Origin: Salegentibacter sp. | GTDB lineage: Bacteria > Bacteroidota > Bacteroidia > Flavobacteriales > Flavobacteriaceae | Assembly (NCBI GenBank): GCA_017795085.1 | Contig: CP051246.1 | Span: 1,676,514-1,740,513, forward strand | Reading direction: 5' to 3' | DNA: 64,000 nt | In this document: positions 1 through 9,099 of the stretch, in pieces | How positions within the stretch are numbered: the stretch's first letter is position 1 | Layout: every line of letters starts with the position of its first letter | Program-made: the position numbers and the translations under genes | The notes under the pieces: model-generated | The model's input: only the letters and a program-made list of their open reading frames with translations | What the model was told of the DNA's origin: nothing | Database searches by the model: none

Positions 1-1115
1 TCTACATAATCGCGGTCTATATCTTGAAAAAATCTTTTGGTTTGCATCAGGTTTTTATATTTTTCAAAAACCTCTGCATTCACCCTTTTAAGATGCTCTG
101 TTTGTGCGAAGTCTGCTTGTGCTACATTTAATTCAGCTTTACGAATTCCTCCTTTGTTTCTATCAAAAAACGGTAAATCAATAGAAAGCCCTATACCAAC
201 AAAGTCTTGTAAAATATTACCTCCACGATCATACCCCAGAGAAAACTCAATATCGGGAACGCGTAATGCTTTTTCATAATCTAATTGCCGGTTAGCCATA
301 TCAGTATCCAGCTTAGAAATTTTCACATCCGGACGGTGAAGTAAAGCCAGACTTTTTAAATACTCTAAATCTGGGATAAATTCGAGTTGATAAGCGTAAT
401 CATCACGAAATACATTAGTAAATTTAAGTTCAGCCTCATCTGGCAGGTTTAGTAACACGATTAATTGTGACTGCAATGCATTAAGTGCCTCTCTTTGGTC
501 TATAATTTCATCTTTTAATTGTAACTGAATGGACCTTAAGCGTATTACTTCGTACTTATTAATATTTCCGCGTTCATATTGCCTTTGGTAAGAATCTACC
601 AAACCTGTAATAGATTCGAGCTGGCGTTCTAACATTTCCAGATAAGCTTCATAATAGCTATAACTATAGATATTTTTTCTAAACTCGATTTTTAAGCTTA
701 ATAAAAAATCTTCCAGATATGACAGGGCCAGGCTCTGATCTACTTCAGTCATTTTTATACGCTTTTTACGCTTTCCGGCAGTTTCTACTAATTGTTCTAT
801 TCTGGCAGAAATTTGTCGGAACTTACCAAAAGATTCACTTCCAAAAAGAGATGGTAGTTCTTCTCCGGTTCTTTGCTGGTATGGTGTGGTCCATAGATTA
901 ATTTCATCTAATTCCAGTTGGGGATTTGGCCATACCTTAGCCTGAACGATGTCTGCTTCTGCTTTTTCTATATTTAACTGATGAGCTAATAATTGCAGGT
1001 TATTCGCAAGCAATAACTGTTCGGCTGCTTCTTTTTCTAAAACAAGGGTATCTGAAATCTGCGCTATAGCAGGCAGATAAAAACAGATCGTTAAAAGGAT
1101 TAGTATTTTTCTCAA
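1..1115 (-). CDS. TolC-family outer-membrane efflux protein (3' part missing)
   Basis: Open reading frame on the minus strand that runs off the left edge of the window, so the C-terminus is missing. I place the start at a TTG at 1115. It gives a lipoprotein-free signal peptide (MRKILILLTICFYLPAIAQ) and there is no in-frame ATG between it and the upstream stop. The visible 370 residues are long amphipathic helices (for example the ISARIEQLVETAGKRKKR and QLESITGLVDSYQRQYERGN stretches), typical of the TolC/CusC outer-membrane channel fold. It lies 91 bp downstream of a sensor kinase/response regulator pair on the same strand, an arrangement common for metal-cation (Cus/Czc-like) efflux operons. 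The rest of the pump would be to the left of the window. The family call is strong; the substrate is inference. Confidence 0.85.
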   Translation of the reverse strand, partial: MRKILILLTICFYLPAIAQISDTLVLEKEAAEQLLLANNLQLLAHQLNIEKAEADIVQAKVWPNPQLELDEINLWTTPYQQRTGEELPSLFGSESFGKFRQISARIEQLVETAGKRKKRIKMTEVDQSLALSYLEDFLLSLKIEFRKNIYSYSYYEAYLEMLERQLESITGLVDSYQRQYERGNINKYEVIRLRSIQLQLKDEIIDQREALNALQSQLIVLLNLPDEAELKFTNVFRDDYAYQLEFIPDLEYLKSLALLHRPDVKISKLDTDMANRQLDYEKALRVPDIEFSLGYDRGGNILQDFVGIGLSIDLPFFDRNKGGIRKAELNVAQADFAQTEHLKRVNAEVFEKYKNLMQTKRFFQDIDRDYV

Positions 1116-1206
1116 AGTCTTTCTTTTTATGGTACAAAAGAAAAGACTAAGTATTAGAAGTGGCTTTACCTCAAATTAAATGTAGATTGGAATACATTAG
1201 AACTTT

Positions 1207-2562
1207 TTAATTTAGAAAAGTTAATTTGACACGTGTCCCTTTGTTTAACTCACTTTGAATATTAACAGCTGTATTCTGCATATTCAAAATTTTAAAAGCA
1301 ATACTTAATCCCAGACCATTACCTTCAAATTTTAGGGCATTCTTTCCTCTATGAAATGGCTGCCTCAATAATTCAAGTTCATCTTCGGCAATGCCAATCC
1401 CTTTATCTTCTATAATGACGATTAATTGATCTTGATCAACAGAAAGTGAAATATTCACAATTTCTTCAGAAGAAAATTTTGCTGAATTATCTAAAAAATT
1501 ATATAAACTTATATACAATAAGGTCTCGTTGGCATAAATCTTTAAATGATTAAAAAATTCTGGTGGAACCTGAAAATCCAATTGGAATCTTTCCGGACTA
1601 TATTTTTTTGAAAGCTGTGCGAGAATTTCCCATAACACTTCATCTATCCTAATCCAATCTTGCTTGATTTCTTTGTTTTTCTCTAATTCAGAAAGTAAGA
1701 GAAGATTATCTAAAATAAGTTTTAAACGGTTTGCATCAACGAGGACTTCATCCATTTTCACTTTATATACTTCAGGGCTTCGTTCTTTAAGCGTGGTAAT
1801 CTCCAGGTCGTTTATAATTCCAGCCAGTGGGGTTTTTAATTCGTGTGAAGCGTGATCTATAAAATTTTTCTGAATCGTATACGTTCTTTCAATTTCAAAA
1901 AGCAAAGAATTAAATGCTTTAAAAAGTTCTTCCAATTCATCGTGAGATTGGGGATAAGCCAATGAAAGCGGCTTTTTATTCAGGTTTAAATCATTAACCT
2001 GTCTAATTACATTGCTAACGGGACGATAAACCAGACGGGATAAATAATTAGTTGCTAAAATAAGTATGAGCATTCCTACCAAAAAAGCAATAGAGAGAAT
2101 GATAAGTAAATATTGTCGTTGATTATAAAAGAAAGGATTTTCGGCACTAACTAAAATAACGAATTCACCTTGGTTATCTTCATAAAATAAGCCGTGATAA
2201 AAATAATCGTCTATCTGGAAATTATCAACTTTTCCATTTCTAATATCATCTAGGTTTATTTCTACAACTTGTTCTTGAGGACTGGTATTAAAAGCTAATT
2301 GATTATTACTGTTATAGATAGAAATTGCCTCATTGCTGTTAAGATCAGAAAAAGCTTTGCTGATTGGAGCGTATTTCTTTTTACTCATTTCATCTTCTTC
2401 CAAGTAGAATAAAGCTGAAATTTTTGCAGTTCTCGCGAGCTCTCTGTAAAAAATTTTTTTTGAAGATTCTGAAAAGCCTTTAAAAATTAGAATAGAAATA
2501 AGTCCTAATACAATTGCAAATACGGTACTTGATATAAATGTTATTTTATGACGTATTTTCAT
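1207..2562 (-). CDS. Sensor histidine kinase
   Basis: Membrane sensor kinase of 451 residues. One transmembrane helix lies near residues 7-27 and a second near 151-174, enclosing a periplasmic sensor region of about 120 residues with no recognised fold. A HAMP-like linker follows, then a DHp domain with the phospho-acceptor His at about 240 (SHELKTPLAG). The ATPase domain has its N box (NFLDNSAKF), G1 (DKGIGI) and G2 (GNGLGLSI). The start codon overlaps the stop of the response regulator by one base (TGATG), so the two are translationally coupled. By its neighbours (TolC-type gene 91 bp downstream) it probably senses a metal or envelope stress and controls efflux. The ligand cannot be read from the sequence. 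Confidence 0.93.
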   Translation of the reverse strand: MKIRHKITFISSTVFAIVLGLISILIFKGFSESSKKIFYRELARTAKISALFYLEEDEMSKKKYAPISKAFSDLNSNEAISIYNSNNQLAFNTSPQEQVVEINLDDIRNGKVDNFQIDDYFYHGLFYEDNQGEFVILVSAENPFFYNQRQYLLIILSIAFLVGMLILILATNYLSRLVYRPVSNVIRQVNDLNLNKKPLSLAYPQSHDELEELFKAFNSLLFEIERTYTIQKNFIDHASHELKTPLAGIINDLEITTLKERSPEVYKVKMDEVLVDANRLKLILDNLLLLSELEKNKEIKQDWIRIDEVLWEILAQLSKKYSPERFQLDFQVPPEFFNHLKIYANETLLYISLYNFLDNSAKFSSEEIVNISLSVDQDQLIVIIEDKGIGIAEDELELLRQPFHRGKNALKFEGNGLGLSIAFKILNMQNTAVNIQSELNKGTRVKLTFLN

Positions 2563-3242
2563 CAGGCATCTGTAATCATATATCCTCGTCCCTTGATAGT
2601 TCGAATTAATTTTTGCTCATAACCAGAATCTATTTTATTTCTAAGGTAGGAGATATAAACATCTATAATGTTGGTATAGGTATCTTGAGGAAGTTGCCAA
2701 ACTTGCTGAAATATGCTGATTCTACTCACAACACTACCTTTGTTCTCTAGTAGAAAATGCAGTAATTTAAATTCTTTTTGAGAGAGTTCTATCACTTTAC
2801 CAGCTCGTTCTACTCTATTTTTCAAAAAATCAAACTTTAAATCGGCACAAATTATTTCTCCCCGATTTATTTCCTTATATTGATCAGCCCTCCTTTTTAA
2901 AGCTTTTAATCTTGAAATTAATTCATTAAAATGGAACGGTTTAACCAAATAATCATCGGCTCCCGTATCTAATGCTTTTATCTTATCTTCCGGTTCTCCT
3001 AAAGCACTCAACATTAAAATAGGAATTTTTATTCCTTTAAACCTTACGTATTCACATAATTGGACACCCGATAGTCCGGGAAGCATGACATCAAAAATGA
3101 ATACATCCCACTGGTCTTGTGCAATTTCATCCCTTGCCTGGTAACCATCATTTACCCATATTACAAAAAAACCTTCTTCTTGAAGACCAGTTGATAATGA
3201 TTCTCCCAACCTTTTATCATCTTCAACTAATAGAATTTTCAT
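2562..3242 (-). CDS. OmpR/PhoB-family response regulator
   Basis: Two-domain response regulator of 226 residues. The receiver domain carries the acidic pair D8/D9, the phosphorylation site D51 (FIFDVMLPG) and the conserved Lys near 101 (DDYLVKPF). The C-terminal winged helix (about 130-226) has the typical end (NIIDVYISYLRNKID, then IRTIKGRGYMI). It is the first gene of the regulator-kinase-TolC unit. A Bacteroidota -7 element (TAACTTTG, minus strand, 3281-3288) lies about 40 bases upstream, but no matching -33 TTG is present, so the promoter is tentative. It most likely activates the efflux genes that follow it. Confidence 0.95.
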   Translation of the reverse strand: MKILLVEDDKRLGESLSTGLQEEGFFVIWVNDGYQARDEIAQDQWDVFIFDVMLPGLSGVQLCEYVRFKGIKIPILMLSALGEPEDKIKALDTGADDYLVKPFHFNELISRLKALKRRADQYKEINRGEIICADLKFDFLKNRVERAGKVIELSQKEFKLLHFLLENKGSVVSRISIFQQVWQLPQDTYTNIIDVYISYLRNKIDSGYEQKLIRTIKGRGYMITDA

Positions 3243-3487
3243 ACAATGAAATGGGATTTGTTTTTATTGACAAATAAAATCAAAGTTAACTTATAATTAA
3301 AATAAATATCGGGAAACTGTAATCATTTAAATTCTTCTGGCAGTGTAAGCTTACATATTTACAACATTTTTTTTAATTACGCTTACTTTGGCAACAGCGA
3401 TAACTGAAATTTCAAATATTTACAATCAACTAATTTTTAGCTAAATTGAATGTTATTTCATAAGATAATCTTTATTTTTGGTTTTGG

Positions 3488-3562
3488 CTTTAGGGGTATT
3501 CTAAAAGAATTGAGACAGTCCCTTTGAACCTGATTCGGTTAGTACCGGCGTAGGAAAAAGTT
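3488..3562 (+). promoter_or_regulatory. TPP riboswitch (THI element)
   Basis: Conserved thiamin-pyrophosphate aptamer 66 bases before thiM. Visible parts are the GGGG of P2 at 3493-3496, a small P3 hairpin (ATTCT-AAA-AGAAT, 3498-3510), the TGAGA pyrimidine-binding loop (3511-3515), CCCTTTGAACCTGAT (3520-3534), and the P4/P5 arm GGTTAGTACCGGCGTAGGAAA ending near 3557. It should repress thiM-thiE-thiD-tenA when TPP is abundant. A -7-like box TATTTTTG (3473-3480) would place the transcript start just ahead of the aptamer, but its -33 partner is poorly spaced. No strong intrinsic terminator follows (only a 5-bp hairpin at 3585-3598), so control at translation initiation is more likely. Confidence 0.95.
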
Positions 3563-3627
3563 TTATTACCTGTTTATTTACCTAAAGGAATAATCCTTCA
3601 GCCATTTATTTACCCCTAAAATTATAA

Positions 3628-4434
3628 ATGATGAAGGAAAACCTCTGGAATAACATTGAGCAACTAAAAAAACAATCTCCTCTTGTTCATAACGTTACTA
3701 ATTATGTAGTAATGAACAATACGGCTAATGCTTTGTTGGCCGCAGGCGCCTCCCCTATTATGGCCCATGCTCATTCAGAAATGGAAGATATGATGGCTAT
3801 TTGCCAGGCTTTAGTGGTGAATATTGGTACGCTAGATGAATATTGGGTTAAGGCTATGAAAAAAGCGGCACACCAAGCTCAGCAACTTGAAAAACCCTGG
3901 GTTTTAGATCCTGTTGGCGCCGGAGCCACTCCGTATCGCGATGAAGTTTTAGCTGAATTACTTGAATTAAACCCTAGTATTATTAGGGCTAATGCTTCAG
4001 AAATTATGGCATTGGCAAAGCATAATACTACTCCCACAAAAGGAGTAGATAGTTCTGCTGAAAGTAATGAAGCTGTACTTGCTGCTAAATTTTTAGTAGA
4101 AAAGTACCATTGTACCGTATGTATTTCAGGAGCTACGGATATTATTTTAAGTCAAGAAAAAGAAATCCACCTTTCTAACGGAAATGTATTAATGTCAAAA
4201 ATTACAGGAATGGGTTGTACAGCAACTGCCCTGGTGGCTGCTTTTTCCGCAGTAATTAAGGATAAAGTTGAAGCCGTGACTTCTGCTATGGCTCTCTTGG
4301 GTGTAGTCGGAGAACTTGCCGCGAAAGAAAGTAAAGGACCGGGAAGTTTACAGATGAATATCCTGGATCAACTTTACGGGATGTCTGAACAAGCATTTAC
4401 TTCTACCCTTAAATTAGAAATAAAACGTGATTAA
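3628..4434 (+). CDS. thiM: Hydroxyethylthiazole kinase
   Basis: Phosphorylates 4-methyl-5-(2-hydroxyethyl)thiazole, feeding the salvaged thiazole into thiamin phosphate synthesis. 268 residues, the normal family length. Recognised from the N-terminal HNVTNYVVMNNTANALLAAGASPIMAH block, the WVLDPVGAGATPYR segment and the C-terminal ITGMGCTATALVAAF motif with the catalytic-region Cys. First gene of the riboswitch-controlled operon. The start is the first of two adjacent ATGs. The 3' end overlaps thiE by 8 bases, indicating coupled translation. No thiC, thiG or thiS is in the window, so the locus looks like salvage rather than full de novo synthesis. Confidence 0.96.
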   Translation: MMKENLWNNIEQLKKQSPLVHNVTNYVVMNNTANALLAAGASPIMAHAHSEMEDMMAICQALVVNIGTLDEYWVKAMKKAAHQAQQLEKPWVLDPVGAGATPYRDEVLAELLELNPSIIRANASEIMALAKHNTTPTKGVDSSAESNEAVLAAKFLVEKYHCTVCISGATDIILSQEKEIHLSNGNVLMSKITGMGCTATALVAAFSAVIKDKVEAVTSAMALLGVVGELAAKESKGPGSLQMNILDQLYGMSEQAFTSTLKLEIKRD

Positions 4435-5062
4435 AAAAGAATTTCCATATCGATTGTACCTGGTTATTTCCGAAGAAGCCTGTGTACATCATTCATATTT
4501 AGAAGTGGTACAACAAGCTGTAAAAGGAGGCGTAGATTTAGTTCAACTAAGAGAAAAAAATGCTTCCACAGAAGCGTTTCTTCAAAAGGCTATTCCTCTT
4601 AAGAAATTATTAGATCAATACGAAGTTCCATTAATTATTAATGATCATTTAGAAGTTGCCCAAAAAGTAGATGCTTTTGGAATTCACGTAGGAACCTCAG
4701 ATATTCCTCCCACGCAAATTCGGAAGAAATGGAAAAAAGTAAATTGTTTAGGCTATTCTATTGAGGATATTCAACAACTAACTACCCAGGAAACGCATCT
4801 GGCAGATTATTTCGGAATAAGTCCGGTCTTTAATACGCCTACCAAAACCGATACGATTATTGAATGGGGATTGAGCGGAATTAAACGCATACGCGCTATT
4901 ACCGATAAACCATTAGTAGCCATTGGCCATATGAATACTGAAAATGCACAGGAAGTCATCAAAGCCGGAGCCAATTGTATTGCGGTGGTTTCTGCTATTT
5001 GTGCTGCTAAAAATCCCGCAAAAGCAGCCGAACAATTAAGAAACGAAATAGAAAAGGTATGA
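4427..5062 (+). CDS. thiE: Thiamine phosphate synthase
   Basis: Joins hydroxymethylpyrimidine diphosphate and thiazole phosphate to make thiamin monophosphate. TIM-barrel protein of 211 residues with GGVDLVQLREKNAS, the INDHLEVA phosphate/Mg region, FGIHVGTSDIPP, the GISPVFNTPTKTDT loop and the C-terminal phosphate-binding LVAIGHMNTENA...GANCIAVVSAI. It starts at GTG 4427 inside the end of thiM (8-base overlap); no ATG offers a better N-terminus. Its stop overlaps the thiD start (ATGA). Confidence 0.95.
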   Translation: MIKKEFPYRLYLVISEEACVHHSYLEVVQQAVKGGVDLVQLREKNASTEAFLQKAIPLKKLLDQYEVPLIINDHLEVAQKVDAFGIHVGTSDIPPTQIRKKWKKVNCLGYSIEDIQQLTTQETHLADYFGISPVFNTPTKTDTIIEWGLSGIKRIRAITDKPLVAIGHMNTENAQEVIKAGANCIAVVSAICAAKNPAKAAEQLRNEIEKV

Positions 5063-5901
5063 TTGAAAGAAAATATACATATCCATCAGTACTCACTATT
5101 GCTGGTTTTGATGGCAGTGGTGGAGCAGGCATTCAAGCAGACATAAAAACTATTTCTGCTTTGGGTTGCTATGCCACTTCTGTCCTTACCGCTTTACCCA
5201 TACAAAATACGACCGGTGTAAAATCTATTTTTAGCATTCCGGAACATATAGTCGGGGAGCAAATAGATACTATATTAGAAGATATCTTTCCTAATTCGGT
5301 GAAAATCGGAATGGTTCATTCTTCTAAATTAGTAGAAATCATAGTAGACAAATTGAAACAGAATCCCCACCTCCCTATTGTTTTTGATCCGGTAATGGTA
5401 GCGACCAGTGGGCACCAACTAATTGAAGATAATACAATACAAACTATTATCCGGCAATTATTTCCCATTGCAGATGTAATTACCCCAAATTTAGATGAAG
5501 CTGCTATTTTGGCCGGAATGAAAATAGAATCTATTGATGAAATGAAAATTGCCGGAAAAAAGATTATGAAACTCGGCTGTAAATCATTGCTTTTAAAAGG
5601 CGGACATTTAAAATCTAAACAACTTACTTCCCTTTATTTTTCTACCAATGGAACTGTTAAAAGTTTTGAATTTCCAAAATATAAAACCAATAACACCCAT
5701 GGTTCCGGATGTACACTTTCTTCGGCAATTGCTTCGTATCTAGCACAGAAAAAATCCCTATCAGAAGCGGTTAGGTTAGGACAAGACTACATTCATCAGG
5801 CTATTTATCACGGAAAAGATGTGGTAATTGGAAAAGGTAACGGGCCGGTAAATCATTTTTTTAATCCTCAAAAACTAAGTAAACATGAAATGGACAGCTA
5901 A
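5059..5901 (+). CDS. thiD: Bifunctional hydroxymethylpyrimidine kinase/phosphomethylpyrimidine kinase
   Basis: Phosphorylates HMP twice to HMP diphosphate, the pyrimidine substrate of ThiE. Ribokinase-like fold, 280 residues. Seen: N-terminal IAGFDGSGGAGIQADIKT, FDPVMVATSG, the TPNLDEAAIL segment, KGGHL, and the nucleotide/anion-hole motif NNTHGSGCTLSSAIASYLA. Overlaps thiE by 4 bases and tenA by 17 bases, so all four thiamin genes are tightly coupled. Confidence 0.95.
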   Translation: MIERKYTYPSVLTIAGFDGSGGAGIQADIKTISALGCYATSVLTALPIQNTTGVKSIFSIPEHIVGEQIDTILEDIFPNSVKIGMVHSSKLVEIIVDKLKQNPHLPIVFDPVMVATSGHQLIEDNTIQTIIRQLFPIADVITPNLDEAAILAGMKIESIDEMKIAGKKIMKLGCKSLLLKGGHLKSKQLTSLYFSTNGTVKSFEFPKYKTNNTHGSGCTLSSAIASYLAQKKSLSEAVRLGQDYIHQAIYHGKDVVIGKGNGPVNHFFNPQKLSKHEMDS

Positions 5902-6538
5902 AGCCTGGAAAGAAATTGAACCCATTTATCAAAAAATAATAGAAATGCCTTTTATTGAAGAGCTTCAAAATGGAACGCTCCCGTTAGATAAATTTCAATT
6001 TTATATGAGTCAAGATGCTTTTTATCTTGAAAATTTTGCCCGTAGTTTAGCTTTAATTGGAGCTCGATCTCAAGATACTTCTCATGCATTAGCTTTTATA
6101 CAATTTGCTGAAGGAGCAATTGTAGTAGAAAAAGCCTTGCATGATTCTTATTTTGAAGAATATGGACTTACCCATCGCGGGAGCATGGCACCTACCACCC
6201 ATCATTATATTAATTTTTTAAAGTGCACCGCGGCATTAGACCAGGTAGAGGTAGCAATGGCAGCAGTTTTACCTTGTTTTTGGATCTATAAAGAAGTAGG
6301 TGATTACATTTACAAAAATCGGTTAAATGTAGAGAATCCCTACCAAAAATGGATAGACACCTATGCTGGCGAAGAATTTGAAGAATTAGTAATTAATGCA
6401 AAAAAAATCTGTAATGAAGTTGCTGAAAATTGTACCGAATCCCAACAAGAATTTATGACACAAGTATTTATTGAAGCCAGTAGGTTAGAATTTATGTTTT
6501 GGGATAGTGCTTACCAGTTGAAAAACTGGGAAATATAG
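5885..6538 (+). CDS. tenA: Aminopyrimidine aminohydrolase / thiaminase II (TenA family)
   Basis: Salvages degraded thiamin by hydrolysing aminopyrimidines to HMP, which ThiD then phosphorylates. 217 residues, all-helical. The expected catalytic residues are present: D44 (YMSQDAFYL), the nucleophile Cys131 (VLPCFWIYKEVG) and E202 near the C-terminus (SRLEFMFWDSAY). The start at 5885 lies within the last codons of thiD. It is the last gene of the operon; I see no clear terminator after it. Confidence 0.94.
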   Translation: MKWTAKAWKEIEPIYQKIIEMPFIEELQNGTLPLDKFQFYMSQDAFYLENFARSLALIGARSQDTSHALAFIQFAEGAIVVEKALHDSYFEEYGLTHRGSMAPTTHHYINFLKCTAALDQVEVAMAAVLPCFWIYKEVGDYIYKNRLNVENPYQKWIDTYAGEEFEELVINAKKICNEVAENCTESQQEFMTQVFIEASRLEFMFWDSAYQLKNWEI

Positions 6539-6561
6539 TTAAACTTAACACCAAAACTTCT

Positions 6562-6650
6562 AATCAACAACCTAAGCCTGTGAGGTATGTATTGGAAAAC
6601 TTGTCTTAATCGAGACAAGTCTCGGTGTTGAATCTACTGGCGGGAATCAA
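6562..6650. repeat. Dispersed intergenic repeat, family A (copy 1)
   Basis: About 90 bp that aligns along its length with 32455-32552. Shared blocks are ATCAACAACCT at the left, GTATGYATYGGAAAA in the middle, the small palindrome CGAGACAAGTCTCG (6611-6624), and ACTGGCGGGAAT at the right end (6636-6647). Shorter or diverged relatives lie at 37748-37772, 44051-44120, 47313-47337 and 50574-50634. All copies are intergenic, non-coding and without transposase, so this is a miniature dispersed repeat of unknown role. Confidence 0.7.
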
Positions 6651-6931
6651 AATTGAAATATTTGATATAGCATCAACTTTAAATTTTCATCTCTACTAAG
6701 TATTAGTATACAAGCAATACAGCAACACCATCCCGTATAAAAATACTCATAATCCTTATGTGCAAAATGTACCATTAAAGCCCCTATTGCAAAAGATAAA
6801 AGCCAGAGTACGAAAAGATTTTTTACTCGGTGAATCTAAATCCCTACAATAAGACCAACTAATAATTCACTATAGCCCAAAAACAAAGTCCATATTTTCC
6901 CAAAACCAAAAAACCTTATATTATTCATCAT
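6647..6931 (-). pseudogene. Remnant of a DoxX-like small membrane protein
   Basis: Translating the minus strand from an ATG at 6931 gives a membrane protein broken by one in-frame TAG after about 32 codons: MMNNIRFFGFGKIWTLFLG...LLVGLIVGI, stop, then IHRVKNLFVLWLLSFAIGA LMVHFAHKDYEYF and a final Cys-rich helix. The order of hydrophobic helices, with a conserved-looking GALMVHF segment, resembles DoxX-like quinol-oxidase-associated membrane proteins. No upstream part of the family N-terminus is recovered. The stop, the missing N-terminus and the location between repeat and decay features indicate a dead gene. Family assignment is from memory and moderate. Confidence 0.5.
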
Positions 6932-6992
6932 ACTCTGCTTGGTAAAGTGTATAAAAACTCAGTATTAAATGGCCGATTGAAATTGAGTAGGC

Positions 6993-7202
6993 TCACATTT
7001 TTGTTAGATGAATAAAATATTGTGGATTAAAAAGTTGTCTGGTATTTCCGAAAGAATGCTCATAGCCTAGCTTAAGATTTGCAGATAGATGGCTTGGTAA
7101 ACCGAATTTCTTATCCTGAAATACTCTAAGATTAGAATATGAACTTTCAAAAAAAGAAAAATCACTAGAAATTATTCTAACACATATGGCAGAATGGGAC
7201 AC
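6993..7202 (-). CDS. Hypothetical 69-residue ORF, possibly a gene fragment
   Basis: Short open frame on the minus strand with no recognised domain. The middle (KKFGLPSHLSANLKLGYEHSFGN) alternates like outer-membrane beta-strands, so it could be the end of a lost beta-barrel gene. It sits in the decay zone between the DoxX-like remnant and the broken amidotransferase. It may equally be a chance ORF. Confidence 0.2.
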   Translation of the reverse strand: MSHSAICVRIISSDFSFFESSYSNLRVFQDKKFGLPSHLSANLKLGYEHSFGNTRQLFNPQYFIHLTKM

Positions 7203-7333
7203 AAAAAAATAAAGACGCTAGGTTAGCATTGCGTTTGTATTAAATATCTATGAATTTTAATATAGTTAATGGCACTATAATAGTTAAAAAGCACTTATTT
7301 TAGCTACTACTTTTGAAATGAAATAAGCAAACA

Positions 7334-8066
7334 ATGAAAACACTTCATATTCATTATTTACAACATGTATCTTTTGAAGGCTTAGGTTACATAGAAAATT
7401 GGATAAGCAATAACAATCACCAGCTTTCCGGCACAAAGTTTTTTGAAGGTGAAGTCTTGCCAAATAATCATAGTTTTGACTGGCTCATTGTGATGGGCGG
7501 CCCTATGGGGGTTAATGACTATGGAAAATATCCCTGGTTAAAACCTGAAAAAGAATTTATCCGAAATGCCATAGAAAATGATAAAACAGTAATTGGAATT
7601 TGCCTGGGTGCCCAACTTATAGCATCTGTATTGGGAGGAAAGGTTTTTCCAGGTATCCAAAAAGAAATAGGTTGGGTTTCCTATTAAAAAAACCCAAGAC
7701 GGGACACAAAACGATTTAATTAAAGATCTACCCGAAACCTTTACAGCGTTTCATTGGCATGGAGATACCTTTGATTTACCCAAAGAGGCAATACATCTAT
7801 TACAAACAGATATTTGCCCGAATCAGGCATTTCTTTATAATAATAAAGTTCTCGGAATTCAATTTCATTTTGAAGTAACTCCGGAAACGATGAGAGAAAT
7901 GACAAACAATTGCAAAAATGAACTTATTCCTGATACTTTTGTTCAGTCAGAAAATGCGATGCTAAAGCAAGAAAGTCGCGCTCAACTATTAAATACCTAT
8001 TTGAGTAACATCCTGACTAAATTGGGAAAAGAAAAGAAAACGCTAAATTTAACGGCTACCAATTAG
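7334..8066 (+). pseudogene. Class I glutamine amidotransferase (GMP-synthase-like), frameshifted
   Basis: Amidotransferase-like protein (about 243 codons in total) split by one frameshift. The first frame (7334-7687) has the N-terminal core, MGGPMGVNDYGKYPWL and the nucleophile motif GICLGAQLIASVLGG, then ends at WVSY. Shifting by one base at about 7672-7680 (TGGGTTTCC, where TGGTTTCCT is expected) continues smoothly into FPIKKTQDGT, the FHWHGDTFDLP segment and the GIQFHFEVT His/Glu pair, ending at a TAG at 8064. All three triad residues therefore survive on either side of the shift. The gene is either a recent pseudogene or the base is a sequencing error. A -7-like box TACTTTTG lies at 7308-7315. 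Confidence 0.85.
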
Positions 8067-8310
8067 AGACTGTATGCAAGCCCTTACTTAAAAATAATTT
8101 TCTATTAAAATATCTACCACTTTACTTACAGAAAATTACGAGGAAAACAGAGAAAAATACTTCAACTTTTGAAACATAAGTTTTCAAAACTACAGTCTTA
8201 TTCTTTAAACTGTTCAAACTACTTTTCTTACGCGTTTATCAAGCTCACCCGATACTACATTCTCCCCTTATTGAGTTACGCAGATTCTGAAAAAGAAACC
8301 TAGTGTTATG

Positions 8311-9099
8311 TTAATAATCAATTGACGGATAAAGTCTTTTTAATTTTATCCTTGAGTCCTTGGTGGTAAACTGCCAATTTATCGATCCCCCTTTGTTATT
8401 CCGGCTGTCCTGCCAAGCATTTACCTCTTTTTTTATTTCATCCATTGTGGATATGTGCCTGTTAAGGCACTGCACATTCAAAACATGCAGTTCTATCTCT
8501 GCCATGTTCAACCAACTCCCGTGTTTGGGCGTGAATACAAATTCAAACCTGTCCCATAACCTTTTGGCCTCTCCCGGTTCGAAAGTTTCATAAAAGGCGG
8601 AAGCTGTATGTGTATTGAAATTGTCCATCACAAGTGTTATTTTATCTGCATCTGGATATTGCTCGTCCGCCAGCCTTTTGATGAATTTTGACCAGTCTTT
8701 TTTCTTCTTGAACTTCGTTACCTCTACCAAGCGCTTTCCTTTCAAGGGTTCGTTGGCCATGAATATATTAACCATCCCATGCCTTACATATTCATAATCT
8801 ACACGGGCTTCCTGTCCTGCTTTCATTGGAATGGAAATTTGGCCTGCCGAGATCAATTGTTTTGGGGACTCATCCATGCAGACCACGGGGTTTTGCTTAT
8901 CGTAGGGCCTTTTGTAAACATCCAGCACCTGTTCCATGTCCGCAACGAAACCAGCGTTGCTTTCTGGCGGTATCACCCAGCCCTTTACTTTCCAAGGCTT
9001 AAGTTCGTTTTTTTTAAAACCTTCCCTACTGAAACGTGGGAGATGGCCGGCACATATTCCAACTCCACCATCTTGTCTGCCAATAACCTCAATGACCAT
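8311..9099 (-). CDS. IS630 transposase, C-terminal DDE frame
   Basis: Catalytic half of the transposase. The DDE triad is present: CMDESPKQL (first Asp), LVMDNFNTHT (second Asp) and GSWLNMAEIEL (Glu). The open frame is 262 codons, but the biologically meaningful part begins at the A8 slip site near 9008-9019. The residues before it (MVIEVIGRQDGG...) are the shadow of the first frame. Expression therefore depends on -1 frameshifting, or the element is inactivated if slipping does not occur. Confidence 0.88.
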   Translation of the reverse strand: MVIEVIGRQDGGVGICAGHLPRFSREGFKKNELKPWKVKGWVIPPESNAGFVADMEQVLDVYKRPYDKQNPVVCMDESPKQLISAGQISIPMKAGQEARVDYEYVRHGMVNIFMANEPLKGKRLVEVTKFKKKKDWSKFIKRLADEQYPDADKITLVMDNFNTHTASAFYETFEPGEAKRLWDRFEFVFTPKHGSWLNMAEIELHVLNVQCLNRHISTMDEIKKEVNAWQDSRNNKGGSINWQFTTKDSRIKLKRLYPSIDY

